A stretch of 64,000 nucleotides of DNA from Sporosarcina luteola (GTDB lineage: Bacteria; Bacillota; Bacilli; Bacillales_A; Planococcaceae), in the NCBI RefSeq assembly GCF_023715535.1, contig NZ_JAMBOI010000005.1, positions 62,001 through 126,000 of the forward strand, read 5' to 3'. Position numbers and translations under genes: made by a program. The notes under the pieces are model-generated. The model did no database searches and was not told where the DNA came from. It saw nothing but the letters and a program-made list of their open reading frames with translations. Positions within the stretch are counted from its first letter, which is position 1. Every line of letters begins with the position of its first letter. Below are positions 8,703 through 17,763 of this stretch, piece by piece.

Positions 8703-9008
8703 ATGGGCTATATCCTACCAGTCCAACCGTTGCAAGCCGAAATATACGCAAATCGGATGAATGCAGCGCGCAACAATTTTGCGTATGTCGATCGGGTGGA
8801 AAAAGTGAACATGGATCCGGACTTGATGGATAAATTCGATGATTCACTCCGGCAGGAGCAGGAGCGGATCATGGAGGAAGGGGAGCCGGTAATCACCAAA
8901 TCCCGCCCTCCATACTTGAAGGGGTTCATCTATCCGAATCCTGCCAACCTATCGCCTGAAATTGCGCATCTCGTAGGTAAAGGACTCGCAGTGAACGAAT
9001 ATGCGTAA
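8703..9008 (+). CDS. Conserved hypothetical protein, 101 residues
   Basis: No function recognised. The soluble, charged protein begins MGYILPVQPLQAEIYANRMNAAR, a start that I associate with small uncharacterised Bacillales proteins of the YjcE region, and it has a Pro-rich C-terminal half (KSRPPYLKGFIYPNPANLSPEIAHLVGKG). There are no membrane segments or signal peptide. The ATG is preceded by GGGTGTGGGAAA, only a moderate ribosome site. It stands alone between spoVIF and a strong bidirectional terminator. Its place between spoVIF and yjcF/G/H matches the Bacillus layout. Confidence 0.65.
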   Translation: MGYILPVQPLQAEIYANRMNAARNNFAYVDRVEKVNMDPDLMDKFDDSLRQEQERIMEEGEPVITKSRPPYLKGFIYPNPANLSPEIAHLVGKGLAVNEYA

Positions 9009-9035
9009 TTGGATGAAGCAATGAATTGGCGATCC

Positions 9036-9088
9036 GAAAAAAGAGCAGACCTGCAACCGGCAACCGGTTTGCGGATCTGCTCTTTTTC
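9036..9088. terminator. Bidirectional terminator
   Basis: GAAAAAAGAGCAGA pairs with TCTGCTCTTTTTC around an inner ACCGG/CCGGT hairpin; it serves the gene at 8703 and the convergent GNAT gene. Confidence 0.88.
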
Positions 9089-9106
9089 AATTGACTTCCT
9101 TACCTG

Positions 9107-9541
9107 TTAAGTAGTGATTTCCTTTTCCATTGCCCGGTGCGGAATATCCGCATCCATGAACTCGGGTGACGTGACCGTATACCCGAGTTTTTCATAGAAA
9201 GGCACGGCATAGGATTGCGCGTTCAAAATGATTTTCGTCATTTCGGCGGACTTGGCATAATTCTCAAGTTTATGCATAATCAAATTCCCGAGATGCTTAC
9301 CGCGCATTTCTTTTAGCACACATACCCGCTCGACTTTACCGATTCCGGGACCGATTTCACGGATGCGCCCTGCTCCGATCGGCTGCCGTTCATCATAGAC
9401 GATGAAATGGGAGGCGGTATTATCGAACTCATCGATTTCAAGACTCAATGGTACCCCTTGTTCTTCCACAAAGACTTTTTTTCGCACATCATACGCATCT
9501 GCCCGTTCTTGCTCGGAACTGGCAATCTTCACTTCAATCAA
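9107..9541 (-). CDS. GNAT family N-acetyltransferase (YjcF-like)
   Basis: A 144-residue acetyltransferase expected to use acetyl-CoA; its acceptor is unknown. It has the GNAT fold order: ERADAYDVRKKVFVEEQGVPL (alpha1), GAGRIREIGPGIGKVERVCVLKEMRGKHLGNLIM (motif A with the acyl-CoA pyrophosphate loop R-G-K-H-L-G), and the C-terminal YEKLGYTVTSPEF. It starts with TTG, read from a GAGGAAA site inside the end of the upstream gene. It is the third gene of a yjcH-yjcG-yjcF order like that of Bacillus, with three bases between stop and start. Confidence 0.86.
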   Translation of the reverse strand: MIEVKIASSEQERADAYDVRKKVFVEEQGVPLSLEIDEFDNTASHFIVYDERQPIGAGRIREIGPGIGKVERVCVLKEMRGKHLGNLIMHKLENYAKSAEMTKIILNAQSYAVPFYEKLGYTVTSPEFMDADIPHRAMEKEITT

Positions 9542-9544
9542 TCT

Positions 9545-10060
9545 TCAGATTTCCTCGCCGAGGCGGAAGGTTTCATAAACTGTCCACGATCCGTCCTCAA
9601 GTTGATAGAGAAGGTGGATGCGATCGATGATTTCGGTATGATCGACGCCGAACATCTTAATTTGACCGATAATATCGTCATGCTCACCTGAACCTAGTTT
9701 TTGGGCGATTGTAATATGCGGGACGAATGAATATTCAGGTTTTTCACCGAAAAAATCTTCATTCAAATCTTTATGGAGTGATAGAATTTCGTCATTCGGT
9801 GTCACCTTGAAGAAAATCGTATTAGTGATAGGTGCAAACGTGCTCACCTTTTCCACTTTCAACTCGAAAGGTTTATGTTTGCGGACAACCTTATGGATGG
9901 CTTCCGCAACTTGCTCGATTTCCTTATCGTCTGCTTCAAATACACCTTTGACGGTCATGTGAGGCGTGATAAGCGCATAATGTGGATCATAACGTTTCCT
10001 GTACCCATTTGCCAAATCTTGGAGTTTCTTTGAAGGGAAAGCTACAACGCCATATTTCAT
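9545..10060 (-). CDS. 2H phosphoesterase superfamily protein (YjcG-like)
   Basis: 171 residues, the same size as Bacillus YjcG, a putative RNA ligase/cyclic phosphodiesterase-like enzyme. Two H-x-T-x motifs, HMTV (about residue 37) and HITI (about residue 115), form the paired catalytic centre of the 2H superfamily. The natural substrate is unknown. ATG 10060 has a perfect GAGGAGG site; the frame continues six codons upstream without support. It is followed tightly by the GNAT gene and preceded by the esterase gene, but with an 80-base gap. A second, ThpR-type 2H enzyme is at 36.8 kb. Confidence 0.88.
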   Translation of the reverse strand: MKYGVVAFPSKKLQDLANGYRKRYDPHYALITPHMTVKGVFEADDKEIEQVAEAIHKVVRKHKPFELKVEKVSTFAPITNTIFFKVTPNDEILSLHKDLNEDFFGEKPEYSFVPHITIAQKLGSGEHDDIIGQIKMFGVDHTEIIDRIHLLYQLEDGSWTVYETFRLGEEI

Positions 10061-10142
10061 AATAAAAGACCTCCTCATAAAAAGTTTATATACAACTTAA
10101 AATAATTATAGCAGAATCATCCACTCTTTGTACTGTTTGGCA

Positions 10143-10868
10143 TTAATCATATTGAAAGGATTCCTTAATAGCCCTTCGAACGTCCTGTTGCCAATACTTC
10201 CATGTATGGTTCCCGTCAAATTCTTCATAGAAGTATGAAAACCCTCTTCTGTTGATCAACTTATTCAATTCTCTATTCGGTGTGAGGAAATCCTGTGTGC
10301 CATCCTGAGTCGTTTTTACTTCAGTTTCCTCTTTGCCGATGACATGGTAAATTGAAAAAGAGGAAGGATCTTTCAAGGCTTCAACCTTCTCCATCACATA
10401 CTCATCGACATAAGGAGAATGAAGAATCACCTTGCCAAAGCAGTTTGGATATTTCAAAGCGGTCAATAGCGAAATCGTCGCCGCCAACGAATCTCCGATT
10501 AACCCCCTGCCGGCGCCGACTTGGTAAGTAGGGTAATTCTCATCGATGTAAGGAACTAGCTCATGCGCTAGGAAACGGATATAATCCTCATGCCGGTCGC
10601 CTTCCGGATGATACATTCTTCTGCGTTCCTCAACACTCTTATACGGTATGCCGATGACTATCATATTATTGATGTCGCCCTCGTAAACTAATTCGTCCAC
10701 TACCCGGCCGATCCTTCCGTATTGAAAATAATCCTTCCCATCGGAAGCGATCAGAACTGAATATTTGTATAGTGGTGAATACTGATGTGGCAGGTGGATA
10801 AGAAGTTGCATATCCTCATCTAGCGCCTTGCTGTAAAATGTAATTTCTTCAATTTTTCCGTATTCCAT
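10143..10868 (-). CDS. Alpha/beta-hydrolase esterase (YjcH-like)
   Basis: 241-residue putative esterase of the Fes/YbbA (esterase D-like) type. The alpha/beta hydrolase core is visible: YSVLIASDGKDYF, then GLIGDSLAATISL, where the Ser of G-D-S-L-A is the likely nucleophile, and a C-terminal FDGNHTWKYW with the catalytic His. There is no signal peptide, so it is probably cytosolic. ATG 10868 follows GGGAGG. It leads the esterase-2H-GNAT cluster. The substrate is unknown; iron-siderophore or acyl-ester hydrolysis are family possibilities only. Confidence 0.85.
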   Translation of the reverse strand: MEYGKIEEITFYSKALDEDMQLLIHLPHQYSPLYKYSVLIASDGKDYFQYGRIGRVVDELVYEGDINNMIVIGIPYKSVEERRRMYHPEGDRHEDYIRFLAHELVPYIDENYPTYQVGAGRGLIGDSLAATISLLTALKYPNCFGKVILHSPYVDEYVMEKVEALKDPSSFSIYHVIGKEETEVKTTQDGTQDFLTPNRELNKLINRRGFSYFYEEFDGNHTWKYWQQDVRRAIKESFQYD

Positions 10869-11047
10869 CCGCAAGTCCTCCCAGTTGTATGATGTAAGAA
10901 GATTGTAACATAAGCGAATGTACAGGTATAATGCTTGAATAGACCTTACATGTGTAAAGGAACAGCAGCACGATTAAATAAACATCCTAAAGGCCGCCAT
11001 CATATTATACGTGACGGGAGAGGGATAGAATGAGGAGGTAGTGATAA

Positions 11048-11602
11048 ATGTTCACTGGGAAAAATATTGTCCATTCCGATGTCGTAACAAAAGCTACAAA
11101 AGAGGCATTAGTCCGAAGAGGCGTCACATTGGAGGACATCGCTAAAATCGTTTACGAAATGCAAGTCCCTTATAATGAAGGGCTGGACCTAGCCGAATGT
11201 GTAGATTCAGTCGAAAGAGTGTTGCGGAAGAGGGAACTTCAGCATGCGATCCTCGTTGGAATCGAATTGGATGAGCTTGCTGAACAAGGGAAGCTATCAG
11301 CGCCGCTCCAACAAATTGTCACATCTGACGAAGGACTGTTTGGTGTAGATGAAACAATCGCGTTAGGGGCTGTATTCACTTACGGGTCCATAGCCGTTAC
11401 GACATTCGGTCATCTTGATAAAAATAAAATTGGCATCATTAATGAGCTGGATACGAAAAAAGGAAATGGAGTCCATACTTTTCTCGATGATCTTGTCGCC
11501 AGCGTCGCGTCATGTGCCGCTTCACGTCTTGCTCATCGGAAAAGGGATTTGGATGAAGCAGGCATGACTTATTTGGATGGACACCCGAAATATGATAAAT
11601 GA
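11048..11602 (+). CDS. Phosphatidylglycerophosphatase A-family protein (YutG-like)
   Basis: 184 residues of the PgpA/YutG family, whose members act on phosphatidylglycerophosphate or related phospholipid head groups. In Bacillus this protein is soluble and its reaction is less certain. Conserved parts are VRRGVTLEDIAKIVYEMQ, the DLAECVDSVERVLRKRELQHAILVGIELDELAE helix pair, and GVDETIALGAVFTYGSIAVTTFGHLDK. ATG follows GAGGAGGTAGTGATAA. It is monocistronic: its own terminator follows and the yjcH gene diverges from it. Confidence 0.85.
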   Translation: MFTGKNIVHSDVVTKATKEALVRRGVTLEDIAKIVYEMQVPYNEGLDLAECVDSVERVLRKRELQHAILVGIELDELAEQGKLSAPLQQIVTSDEGLFGVDETIALGAVFTYGSIAVTTFGHLDKNKIGIINELDTKKGNGVHTFLDDLVASVASCAASRLAHRKRDLDEAGMTYLDGHPKYDK

Positions 11603-11609
11603 TTTTTTT

Positions 11610-11643
11610 AGTGGAATATGAACGTATTCCACTTTCTTTTTTT
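11610..11643 (+). terminator. Terminator after the PgpA-like gene
   Basis: AGTGGAATA / TATTCCACT stem with a six-base loop followed by a long T-rich run. Confidence 0.85.
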
Positions 11644-11686
11644 GTAATGAAATCGCTTGCAAGTTACTGAAAATTTTTAAGAAGGA

Positions 11687-11717
11687 TTGACAAGCGAATG
11701 ACCAGTCGTGGTAGAAT
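11687..11717 (+). promoter_or_regulatory. Candidate sigma-A promoter of the TRAP operon
   Basis: Perfect TTGACA (11687) and TAGAAT (11712), but with a long 19-base spacer. Confidence 0.4.
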
Positions 11718-11763
11718 AGGTGTTAAGTTGCAAAACTATTAGACAAAAGGGGAGAATGAAACT

Positions 11764-12744
11764 ATGAATAAAAAGAGATTCCGTATACTTGCATTCATTT
11801 CGATGATTGCACTGCTTGTCCTTTCGGCGTGTAACTCGGGTGATTCCAGCAAGGGGTCCGATTCTGGCAAAACAAAAGAAGATTATGATTACCTAAGCGT
11901 TTTGACAGGTGGTACGCAAGGTACATATTACGCACTTGGCGGAGCACTTGCAGATATCATCTCTCAGGAAACTGGCGTTAAAACGACAGCTGAAGTTTCG
12001 CAGGCATCTGCAGCGAATATGACAGCATTGAAAGACGGCGGCGCTGAAATCGCTTTCGTACAAACGGATATCGCTTACTATGCATCAAAAGGTGAAATGA
12101 TGTTTGATGGAGAAGTCATCGACAACGTTTCAGCAATCGGTGCTCTTTATCCTGAAACTGTTCAATTGGTAACGTTGGAAAAAAACGGCATTAAATCATT
12201 CGAAGACCTAAAAGGTAAAAAGGTTTCAGTTGGAGCACCTGGTTCCGGTACGTATGCGAACGCAGAGCAGCTTCTTGAAATCCACGGATTGTCAATGAAA
12301 GATATCCAGCCGCAAGACTTGGATTTCGGAGAATCCCAAGAGAGTTTGCAAGCTGGGCAAATCGATGCTGCATTCATCACTGCTGGTACGCCGACTGGTG
12401 CGGTTGAAGCATTGAACGCTTCCGCTCAAGTGTACATCGTACCTGTCACTGACGAAAAAGCTGACGAATTGATCTCTAAATACCAATACTATGCAAAAGA
12501 AGTCATTCCTGCTGGAACTTATGGAATTAAAGAAGATACGCCGACTGTATCTGTCGGGGCAATGTTGATCATCCAAAACGACGTGCCTGAAGATCTTGCT
12601 TACGAAATCACAAAAGCGATCTACGACAATGCATCAAAGCTTACGCATCCAAAAGGTGCATTGATCAAAGCGGAAACAGGTCTTGACGGTATCGGGATCC
12701 CTGTTCACCCAGGCGCTCAAAAATACTTTGACGAAAAGAAATAA
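11764..12744 (+). CDS. TAXI-family TRAP transporter solute-binding lipoprotein
   Basis: Extracytoplasmic substrate-binding protein of a TRAP transporter. The 326-residue precursor has a signal peptide ending LLVLSAC (lipobox Cys at about residue 22), so it is tethered to the membrane. The mature part has TAXI-type motifs: VLTGGTQGTYYALGGALADIIS near the start, a VQTDIAYYA strand, and GAPGSGTYANAEQLLE. The ligand cannot be read; characterised relatives bind glutamate/glutamine or other organic acids. It is the first gene of a three-gene operon; a hairpin without a T run separates it from the membrane-subunit genes. Confidence 0.92.
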   Translation: MNKKRFRILAFISMIALLVLSACNSGDSSKGSDSGKTKEDYDYLSVLTGGTQGTYYALGGALADIISQETGVKTTAEVSQASAANMTALKDGGAEIAFVQTDIAYYASKGEMMFDGEVIDNVSAIGALYPETVQLVTLEKNGIKSFEDLKGKKVSVGAPGSGTYANAEQLLEIHGLSMKDIQPQDLDFGESQESLQAGQIDAAFITAGTPTGAVEALNASAQVYIVPVTDEKADELISKYQYYAKEVIPAGTYGIKEDTPTVSVGAMLIIQNDVPEDLAYEITKAIYDNASKLTHPKGALIKAETGLDGIGIPVHPGAQKYFDEKK

Positions 12745-12768
12745 TTGAATACAAATCAATAGTAGAAC

Positions 12769-12800
12769 GGGGCGGTGAAGCTTTATGCTTCAGCCGTCCC
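12769..12800 (+). other. Intercistronic GC-rich hairpin in the TRAP operon
   Basis: GGGGCGGTGAAGC pairs with GCTTCAGCCGTCCC around TTTAT. No poly-T follows, so it is more likely a 3' stabiliser for the binding-protein message than a full terminator. Confidence 0.6.
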
Positions 12801-12832
12801 ATTCTTCATTGCTACCGGAAAGGGAGAAAAGG

Positions 12833-13354
12833 ATGAATAGGAAGAAAGTGATTCTCCCCATTCTGCTATGTGCATTATTGGTCGCCTTCGTCTCTCTATT
12901 CCTGCCGATACATAAGGTGTTCACCTTCACTGAATATCGTACTGATCATCCGCAAACCTATTATCTCAAGATGGGGGATGACCGGGAGTTTCAAATTCGA
13001 TATGTACACTCCATTTTTCTGACTGATGTCATTGAGTCCTACCGGGTCACTGATCAGCACGCTATCCAATCATTGTCTATGCAATACGAGGATGTCGGGA
13101 TCGGCTTGCCAGGGTATGCCGAAGAAGGAGAGTCATTGTCAGTCAAGGATGGAATGTATACGCTTACTTATGATGACAATATTATTCAATCATTTGTCCT
13201 CTTTGTCGGGGATGTCAATGCAGATTTAGCTTTCCGGTATAAAGGGCATGAAGTGAACTTGAAAAGCTATTTGACTAGAGGAAAATCGTACACATTTCGT
13301 GTGCAGCGCCAATCATTCTACCAATTGTTGAAAGGAGTAAATTTGAATGGCTAA
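12833..13354 (+). CDS. DUF1850 domain membrane protein of the TRAP system
   Basis: 173 residues with one N-terminal transmembrane helix (VILPILLCALLVAFVSLFLPI) and an extracytoplasmic DUF1850 domain. The family hallmark FQIRYVHSIFLTDVIESYRV is present. DUF1850 proteins occur almost only beside TAXI-type TRAP genes and may be accessory or small subunits; their biochemical role is not established. ATG 12833 follows AAAGGGAG; the frame opens at 12785 but that start lies within the hairpin. Its end overlaps the permease gene by eight bases, implying coupled translation. Confidence 0.85.
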   Translation: MNRKKVILPILLCALLVAFVSLFLPIHKVFTFTEYRTDHPQTYYLKMGDDREFQIRYVHSIFLTDVIESYRVTDQHAIQSLSMQYEDVGIGLPGYAEEGESLSVKDGMYTLTYDDNIIQSFVLFVGDVNADLAFRYKGHEVNLKSYLTRGKSYTFRVQRQSFYQLLKGVNLNG

Positions 13355-15389
13355 AAATAAGAATCGGGAAGAAGCTCAGCAAGAGTCCCAACTTGATAAC
13401 AATGAAATGCTTACAGAAGAACAGCAACTAGAAATCCTTCAGAAGTACGATCCCGAATCGAATACACGGAATGTGAAAGGGATTTTCAAAATCCTCGTCT
13501 TTGCAGGATTGCTTTCATTCTCTTTATTCCAACTTTACACATCGATCGGCACGCCGTTCACTGCGTATATTCAGCGTTCCATTCACTTAGGATTCGCTCT
13601 CTCGTTAATATTCCTGTTATTCCCGGCAATTAAAAAACCTGGCGTCAAGAGGGATAAAGTGCCTTTCTATGATGTCATTCTATCATTGCTTGCCATTGCT
13701 GTCGGTTTATACTGGCCGCTATTCTATGGTGATCTAGTCTTCCGTGTTGGAAGGGTATCAGACATAGATCTTATCATCGGAGTCATCGCGATTCTGTTGA
13801 CATTGGAGGCAGCGAGACGTGCTGTCGGCTTGCCGATTACGATCATTTCGACTGTTTTCTTGATCTATGCTTTTTACGGCAGATATTTCCCGGGCTTCCT
13901 TGCCCATCGCGGTCAAGACTTGAAAAGCATTGTACAGCTTATGTTTTACACGACTGACGGAATTTTAGGAACGCCGATCAGTGTATCTGCAACGTTCATT
14001 TTCGTCTTCCTGTTATTCGGTGCATTCCTCGTGAAGACCGGTGTCGGGAACTACTTTAATGACTTGGCTGTCGTCCTCGCAGGCCGCTTGACAGGTGGAC
14101 CCGCTAAGGTTGCGATTTTCTCAAGTGCGTTGCAAGGGACGATTTCCGGTAGCTCCGTAGCAAACGTTGTCGGGTCAGGATCCTACACGATTCCGATGAT
14201 GAAAAAGCTCGGCTACCGTAAGGAATTTGCCGGCGGCGTTGAAGCTGCTGCCTCTACAGGCGGGCAAATCATGCCACCGATCATGGGAGCTGCGGCTTTC
14301 CTGATGGTTGAATTCATTGGTGGCATCACGTACTGGGAAATTGCCAAAGCGGCTGCAATTCCGGCTTTGCTTTATTTCACAGGAATTTGGATCATGACCC
14401 ATTTCGAGGCGAAGCGTGTCGGTCTGGAAGGCATGTCGCCTGACCAGATGCCAGATCGAAAGGCTACTCTTAAAAAGATCTACCTTCTCTTGCCGATTTT
14501 AGGGATCATCCTATTCCTACTGTTGGGGATTCCGACAATGAAGGCTGCATTATTGGGGATTGTCCTGACGTTAGTTGTCAGCTTTTTTGATAAATCTACG
14601 AGACTAGGATTCAAAGACATAATCATGGCGCTTGTTGACGGGGCTCGTACTGCATTGGCAGTTGCTGCTGCGACAGCTTGTGCAGGTATCATCGTCGGCG
14701 TCGTCGTGAAAACTGGATTGGGGCTTAGCCTTGCAAACGGTCTCGTTTCCGCTGCAGGCGGGAACATCCTATTAACGCTTATCTTCACGATGTTCGCAGC
14801 GCTAGTATTAGGAATGGGTTCACCGACAACGGCGAACTATGTCATCACTTCGACAATTGCTGCTCCGGCTATCATTCTATTGCTTATGGGCGGTGAAATG
14901 GGGGCAGGTACTACTGTTCCGGTTGTTGTCGCGATCTCTGCTCACTTGTTCGTATTCTATTTCGGAATCATCGCGGATATTACGCCGCCTGTTGCCCTTG
15001 CGGCATTTGCCGCATCAGGCATATCCGGCGGGGATCCGATCAAAACAGGTGTCGTCTCGGCAAAGCTTGCCATCGCGGCATTCATCATCCCGTATATGTT
15101 CGTCTTCAATCCGGCCATGCTCATGATCGATTCCAGTCTATTTGAAATCTTATGGGTCACCTTCTCCGCCATCGTCGGCATGATTGCGATCGGAGCGGGG
15201 ATGATCGGCTATTGGTACCGGAAATGCAATTGGATTGAACGCATCCTTGCTGTCGTAACAGGCTTATTATTGATTTATCCTGAAACGATTACGGATATCA
15301 TCGGGCTAGTCCTATTCGCCATCCAAGTGGCCATCCAATGGAAGACGAAAGATAACAAACCGAAAAGTAAAACAGCAGTCGCTTCATAA
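13347..15389 (+). CDS. TRAP transporter permease, fused small and large subunits
   Basis: 680-residue polytopic membrane protein that uses an ion gradient to import the solute delivered by the TAXI lipoprotein. A charged, Gln-rich cytoplasmic N-terminus (about 60 residues) precedes a 4-helix DctQ-like part and then the DctM-like transport domain. Conserved segments include QGTISGSSVANVVGSGSYTIPMMKKLGY, AAASTGGQIMPPIMGAAAFLM, and the second inverted repeat GSPTTANYVI and ADITPPVALAAFAASGIS. ATG overlaps the DUF1850 gene. It closes the operon before a strong terminator. Confidence 0.93.
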   Translation: MAKNKNREEAQQESQLDNNEMLTEEQQLEILQKYDPESNTRNVKGIFKILVFAGLLSFSLFQLYTSIGTPFTAYIQRSIHLGFALSLIFLLFPAIKKPGVKRDKVPFYDVILSLLAIAVGLYWPLFYGDLVFRVGRVSDIDLIIGVIAILLTLEAARRAVGLPITIISTVFLIYAFYGRYFPGFLAHRGQDLKSIVQLMFYTTDGILGTPISVSATFIFVFLLFGAFLVKTGVGNYFNDLAVVLAGRLTGGPAKVAIFSSALQGTISGSSVANVVGSGSYTIPMMKKLGYRKEFAGGVEAAASTGGQIMPPIMGAAAFLMVEFIGGITYWEIAKAAAIPALLYFTGIWIMTHFEAKRVGLEGMSPDQMPDRKATLKKIYLLLPILGIILFLLLGIPTMKAALLGIVLTLVVSFFDKSTRLGFKDIIMALVDGARTALAVAAATACAGIIVGVVVKTGLGLSLANGLVSAAGGNILLTLIFTMFAALVLGMGSPTTANYVITSTIAAPAIILLLMGGEMGAGTTVPVVVAISAHLFVFYFGIIADITPPVALAAFAASGISGGDPIKTGVVSAKLAIAAFIIPYMFVFNPAMLMIDSSLFEILWVTFSAIVGMIAIGAGMIGYWYRKCNWIERILAVVTGLLLIYPETITDIIGLVLFAIQVAIQWKTKDNKPKSKTAVAS

Positions 15390-15391
15390 TT

Positions 15392-15437
15392 AAAAGGCTG
15401 TCGCAGTTGTCAACTAGACAAATGCGACAGCCTTTTT
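15392..15437 (+). terminator. Terminator of the TRAP operon
   Basis: 14-bp stem AAAAGGCTGTCGCA / TGCGACAGCCTTTT followed by T residues. Confidence 0.92.
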
Positions 15438-15476
15438 GATTTTGGGGAAATTGATTTATTTGAAGGATGAATACTA

Positions 15477-15505
15477 TTGAAATATTAAAATAATATGTCT
15501 ATAGT
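15477..15505 (+). promoter_or_regulatory. Sigma-A type promoter of the ABC cluster
   Basis: TTGAAA, 17-base spacer, TATAGT, about 70 bases before the ATPase start. Confidence 0.55.
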
Positions 15506-15575
15506 AGAAGAGAACAACAAAAAATGGTAAAAGTATTATCCTGCTTTTAAAAGAATCTGAAAGGCGGAAGAATAG

Positions 15576-16472
15576 ATGCTGAAATTATCAAATGTTTCAA
15601 TTACATATAATGACAAAGCTGTTCTCGATAATCTGGATTTAACAGCGAATATAGGAGAAATCATCGGTGTGGCGGCTCCAAACGGTACTGGGAAATCGAC
15701 AATGTTCAACGTCATGGCGAACTTTGTAAAACCCGACTCGGGTCATGTTTTATTTGACGGTAAATATGCATACCGAAATGAAAGAGAAGAGCTGTTGATC
15801 CATAAGCAGTTGTGTACGTTCCCTGAGCAAAAAGATCTCTTCGAGGAATTATCCGGAGTGGATCACTTGAAACTATATGCAAATATGTGGAAGGGAACGG
15901 CAAAGCATGTAACCGAAGTCATCGAGCGTCTCCATATGGGCAATTATGTGAAAAGGAAGGTCCGTACATATTCATTAGGGATGCGGCAGCGTCTGTGCTT
16001 TGCAATGATGGTGGCCGCAGATACACCCGTCATGCTAATGGACGAAGTGATGAATGGACTTGATGTGGATAATGTCGCTTTGCTTTCCGAATGTTTAATG
16101 GAAATGAAGAAGGATAAGCTCATTTTTGTTGCTTCTCACTTGCTCTCCAACCTGGATCTATATGCGGATCGAGTCCTTTTTTTGAAAGATGGAAAGTTTG
16201 TACATGAACATCGATTTACCGGTGAAAATGATGTTTTTCTTAAAATAGAGATAGCACCAGAACAATACGAGGCGCTGAAAGGAAAAGTGATGCTTCCACA
16301 AGGCTATATGTATATAGCGAAACATTTACTATGCATTCCTCTAAATGGAATGAGCGATTCCGAACAGACAAAGTGGATAGAACGAATGCTTGACTATAAC
16401 GAAAAAGAATTGACGGTCGGTCCATTGGGGACGGTGGAATACTATGATAAGTACTATTCGAAGAATGCCTAA
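15576..16472 (+). CDS. ABC transporter ATP-binding protein
   Basis: 298-residue nucleotide-binding subunit of an ABC-2-type exporter. Walker A reads PNGTGKST (about residues 35-42), the signature YSLGMRQRL is at about 132, and Walker B VMLMDEVMNGLD at about 154. The residue after the catalytic Glu is Val instead of the usual Pro. After about residue 210 there is an extra C-terminal domain of unknown role. ATG follows GGCGGAAG. Two large membrane proteins follow in the same direction and are its likely partners. The substrate is unknown; lantibiotic-immunity-like or antimicrobial export is possible but unsupported. Confidence 0.9.
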   Translation: MLKLSNVSITYNDKAVLDNLDLTANIGEIIGVAAPNGTGKSTMFNVMANFVKPDSGHVLFDGKYAYRNEREELLIHKQLCTFPEQKDLFEELSGVDHLKLYANMWKGTAKHVTEVIERLHMGNYVKRKVRTYSLGMRQRLCFAMMVAADTPVMLMDEVMNGLDVDNVALLSECLMEMKKDKLIFVASHLLSNLDLYADRVLFLKDGKFVHEHRFTGENDVFLKIEIAPEQYEALKGKVMLPQGYMYIAKHLLCIPLNGMSDSEQTKWIERMLDYNEKELTVGPLGTVEYYDKYYSKNA

Positions 16473-16527
16473 TGTTATGGTGAATAAATGAAAAATCAAT
16501 ACTTTACGACCAAAAGGGGAAGCTTTG

Positions 16528-17736
16528 ATGAATCGAAATTATTTGAAGCACGAATTTCTGATTACAGCAAGAAGCCGGCGCAACATTCCATTCATAGTAT
16601 TCATCGGTGTATTGCTGCTGAGTTATTGTCTAATTCTGCTGCCGAACGAAGAAACAAAAGAATCGTTTACTCCTGAAGAGGTTAGGAATTATTTAACGGA
16701 TCTCAAAGTTGAGCAGAAATTTAGGGAAGAGAAGGGCAATACCGGCATTGTCCACTTTACAGGTATGCCTGTCTATTCCATGAACGCATATTATTATAAA
16801 CTGAATCAAGCTTTGCTGACGGCGTATGAGGACAAGAACTATCATCGATTTCTTTATTTACGAAACTTTTCACTACTAGGGAATGAATATGAATATACAT
16901 CAGATGAAAAACTTTTCGCGCTATCCCCTTATCCAGGAAAGGATCGCTCCCATTTATATAAGCAAACGATGATGCGATTTGAGGATTATTTAACGAATGA
17001 TTATCCAATTACATATGGTTTGATGTATGAAAAGACCGGGTTGCAAGCACTGCAAAAATTCCTGCAAACAAATGGCATCCTATTCCTCTTGTTTTGTGCA
17101 ATCTTTTTCAGTAGTGATATGTTATCGAGGGATCGCAAAAATCGGTCAGTTCTGCAAGGAATCCCATTATCCTGGTATCGCCAATTGAACTTAAAATCAC
17201 TTTCGGCTTTCTTCTATTCGTTGCTCATTAGTAGCGGAATTCTTGTTGTAGGGGTTGTCGTCATGAGCATGCAATTCGGTTTTGGCTATCTTAATTTACA
17301 TGTGCCGATCATGATTGCACAACAGACCTTTACAATTGAGGATTATGATGTCATTTCAATTGCTGTCTTTTTAGGGAGAACATTGATAGTCGTTCCACTA
17401 GTAATCTTCCTCTTTATACGTTTGAACGCCATTTTGGGTCTTCTGTTTAAAAATGAATGGCTCGTTCTGCTAGTCAGCAGTTTACTTCTCTTCTCGGACC
17501 GCCTTTTCGTTTCTAGGACGACAAGGGAGATATTCGGAAAAGACATTAGCTTCTTTCCTCAAACGTATTTCGATTACGGGAAAATTGTAACCGGAGATAA
17601 GAACTTTCTATTGAACACAGAGACGATTACCTATATGAAAGGTATTTTCGTGTTGCTCATCACGATTGCCGTGATTGAACTCGTGCTTTTCATTCTTTCA
17701 AAGATCATTAACAAACGACGTTTCTATTTTGCATAA
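16528..17736 (+). CDS. ABC-2-type membrane protein (permease A)
   Basis: 402-residue membrane protein, not assignable to a named family by eye. Layout: one N-terminal helix (FIVFIGVLLLSYCLILL), then a soluble region of about 135 residues facing out, then five or six helices (FLLFCAIFFSSDMLSRDRKNRS onward) ending in a basic tail. The S-D-x-L-S-x-D-R-K-x-R-S motif after the second helix is typical of ABC-2 permeases. ATG 16528 follows AAAAGGGGAAG. It lies 55 bases after the ATPase and 27 bases before a second protein of the same design; the pair probably forms the heterodimeric pore. Coding is AT-richer than the TRAP genes. Confidence 0.8.
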   Translation: MNRNYLKHEFLITARSRRNIPFIVFIGVLLLSYCLILLPNEETKESFTPEEVRNYLTDLKVEQKFREEKGNTGIVHFTGMPVYSMNAYYYKLNQALLTAYEDKNYHRFLYLRNFSLLGNEYEYTSDEKLFALSPYPGKDRSHLYKQTMMRFEDYLTNDYPITYGLMYEKTGLQALQKFLQTNGILFLLFCAIFFSSDMLSRDRKNRSVLQGIPLSWYRQLNLKSLSAFFYSLLISSGILVVGVVVMSMQFGFGYLNLHVPIMIAQQTFTIEDYDVISIAVFLGRTLIVVPLVIFLFIRLNAILGLLFKNEWLVLLVSSLLLFSDRLFVSRTTREIFGKDISFFPQTYFDYGKIVTGDKNFLLNTETITYMKGIFVLLITIAVIELVLFILSKIINKRRFYFA

Positions 17737-17763
17737 AAATAAGTAACGAGGAAGGACATAATT

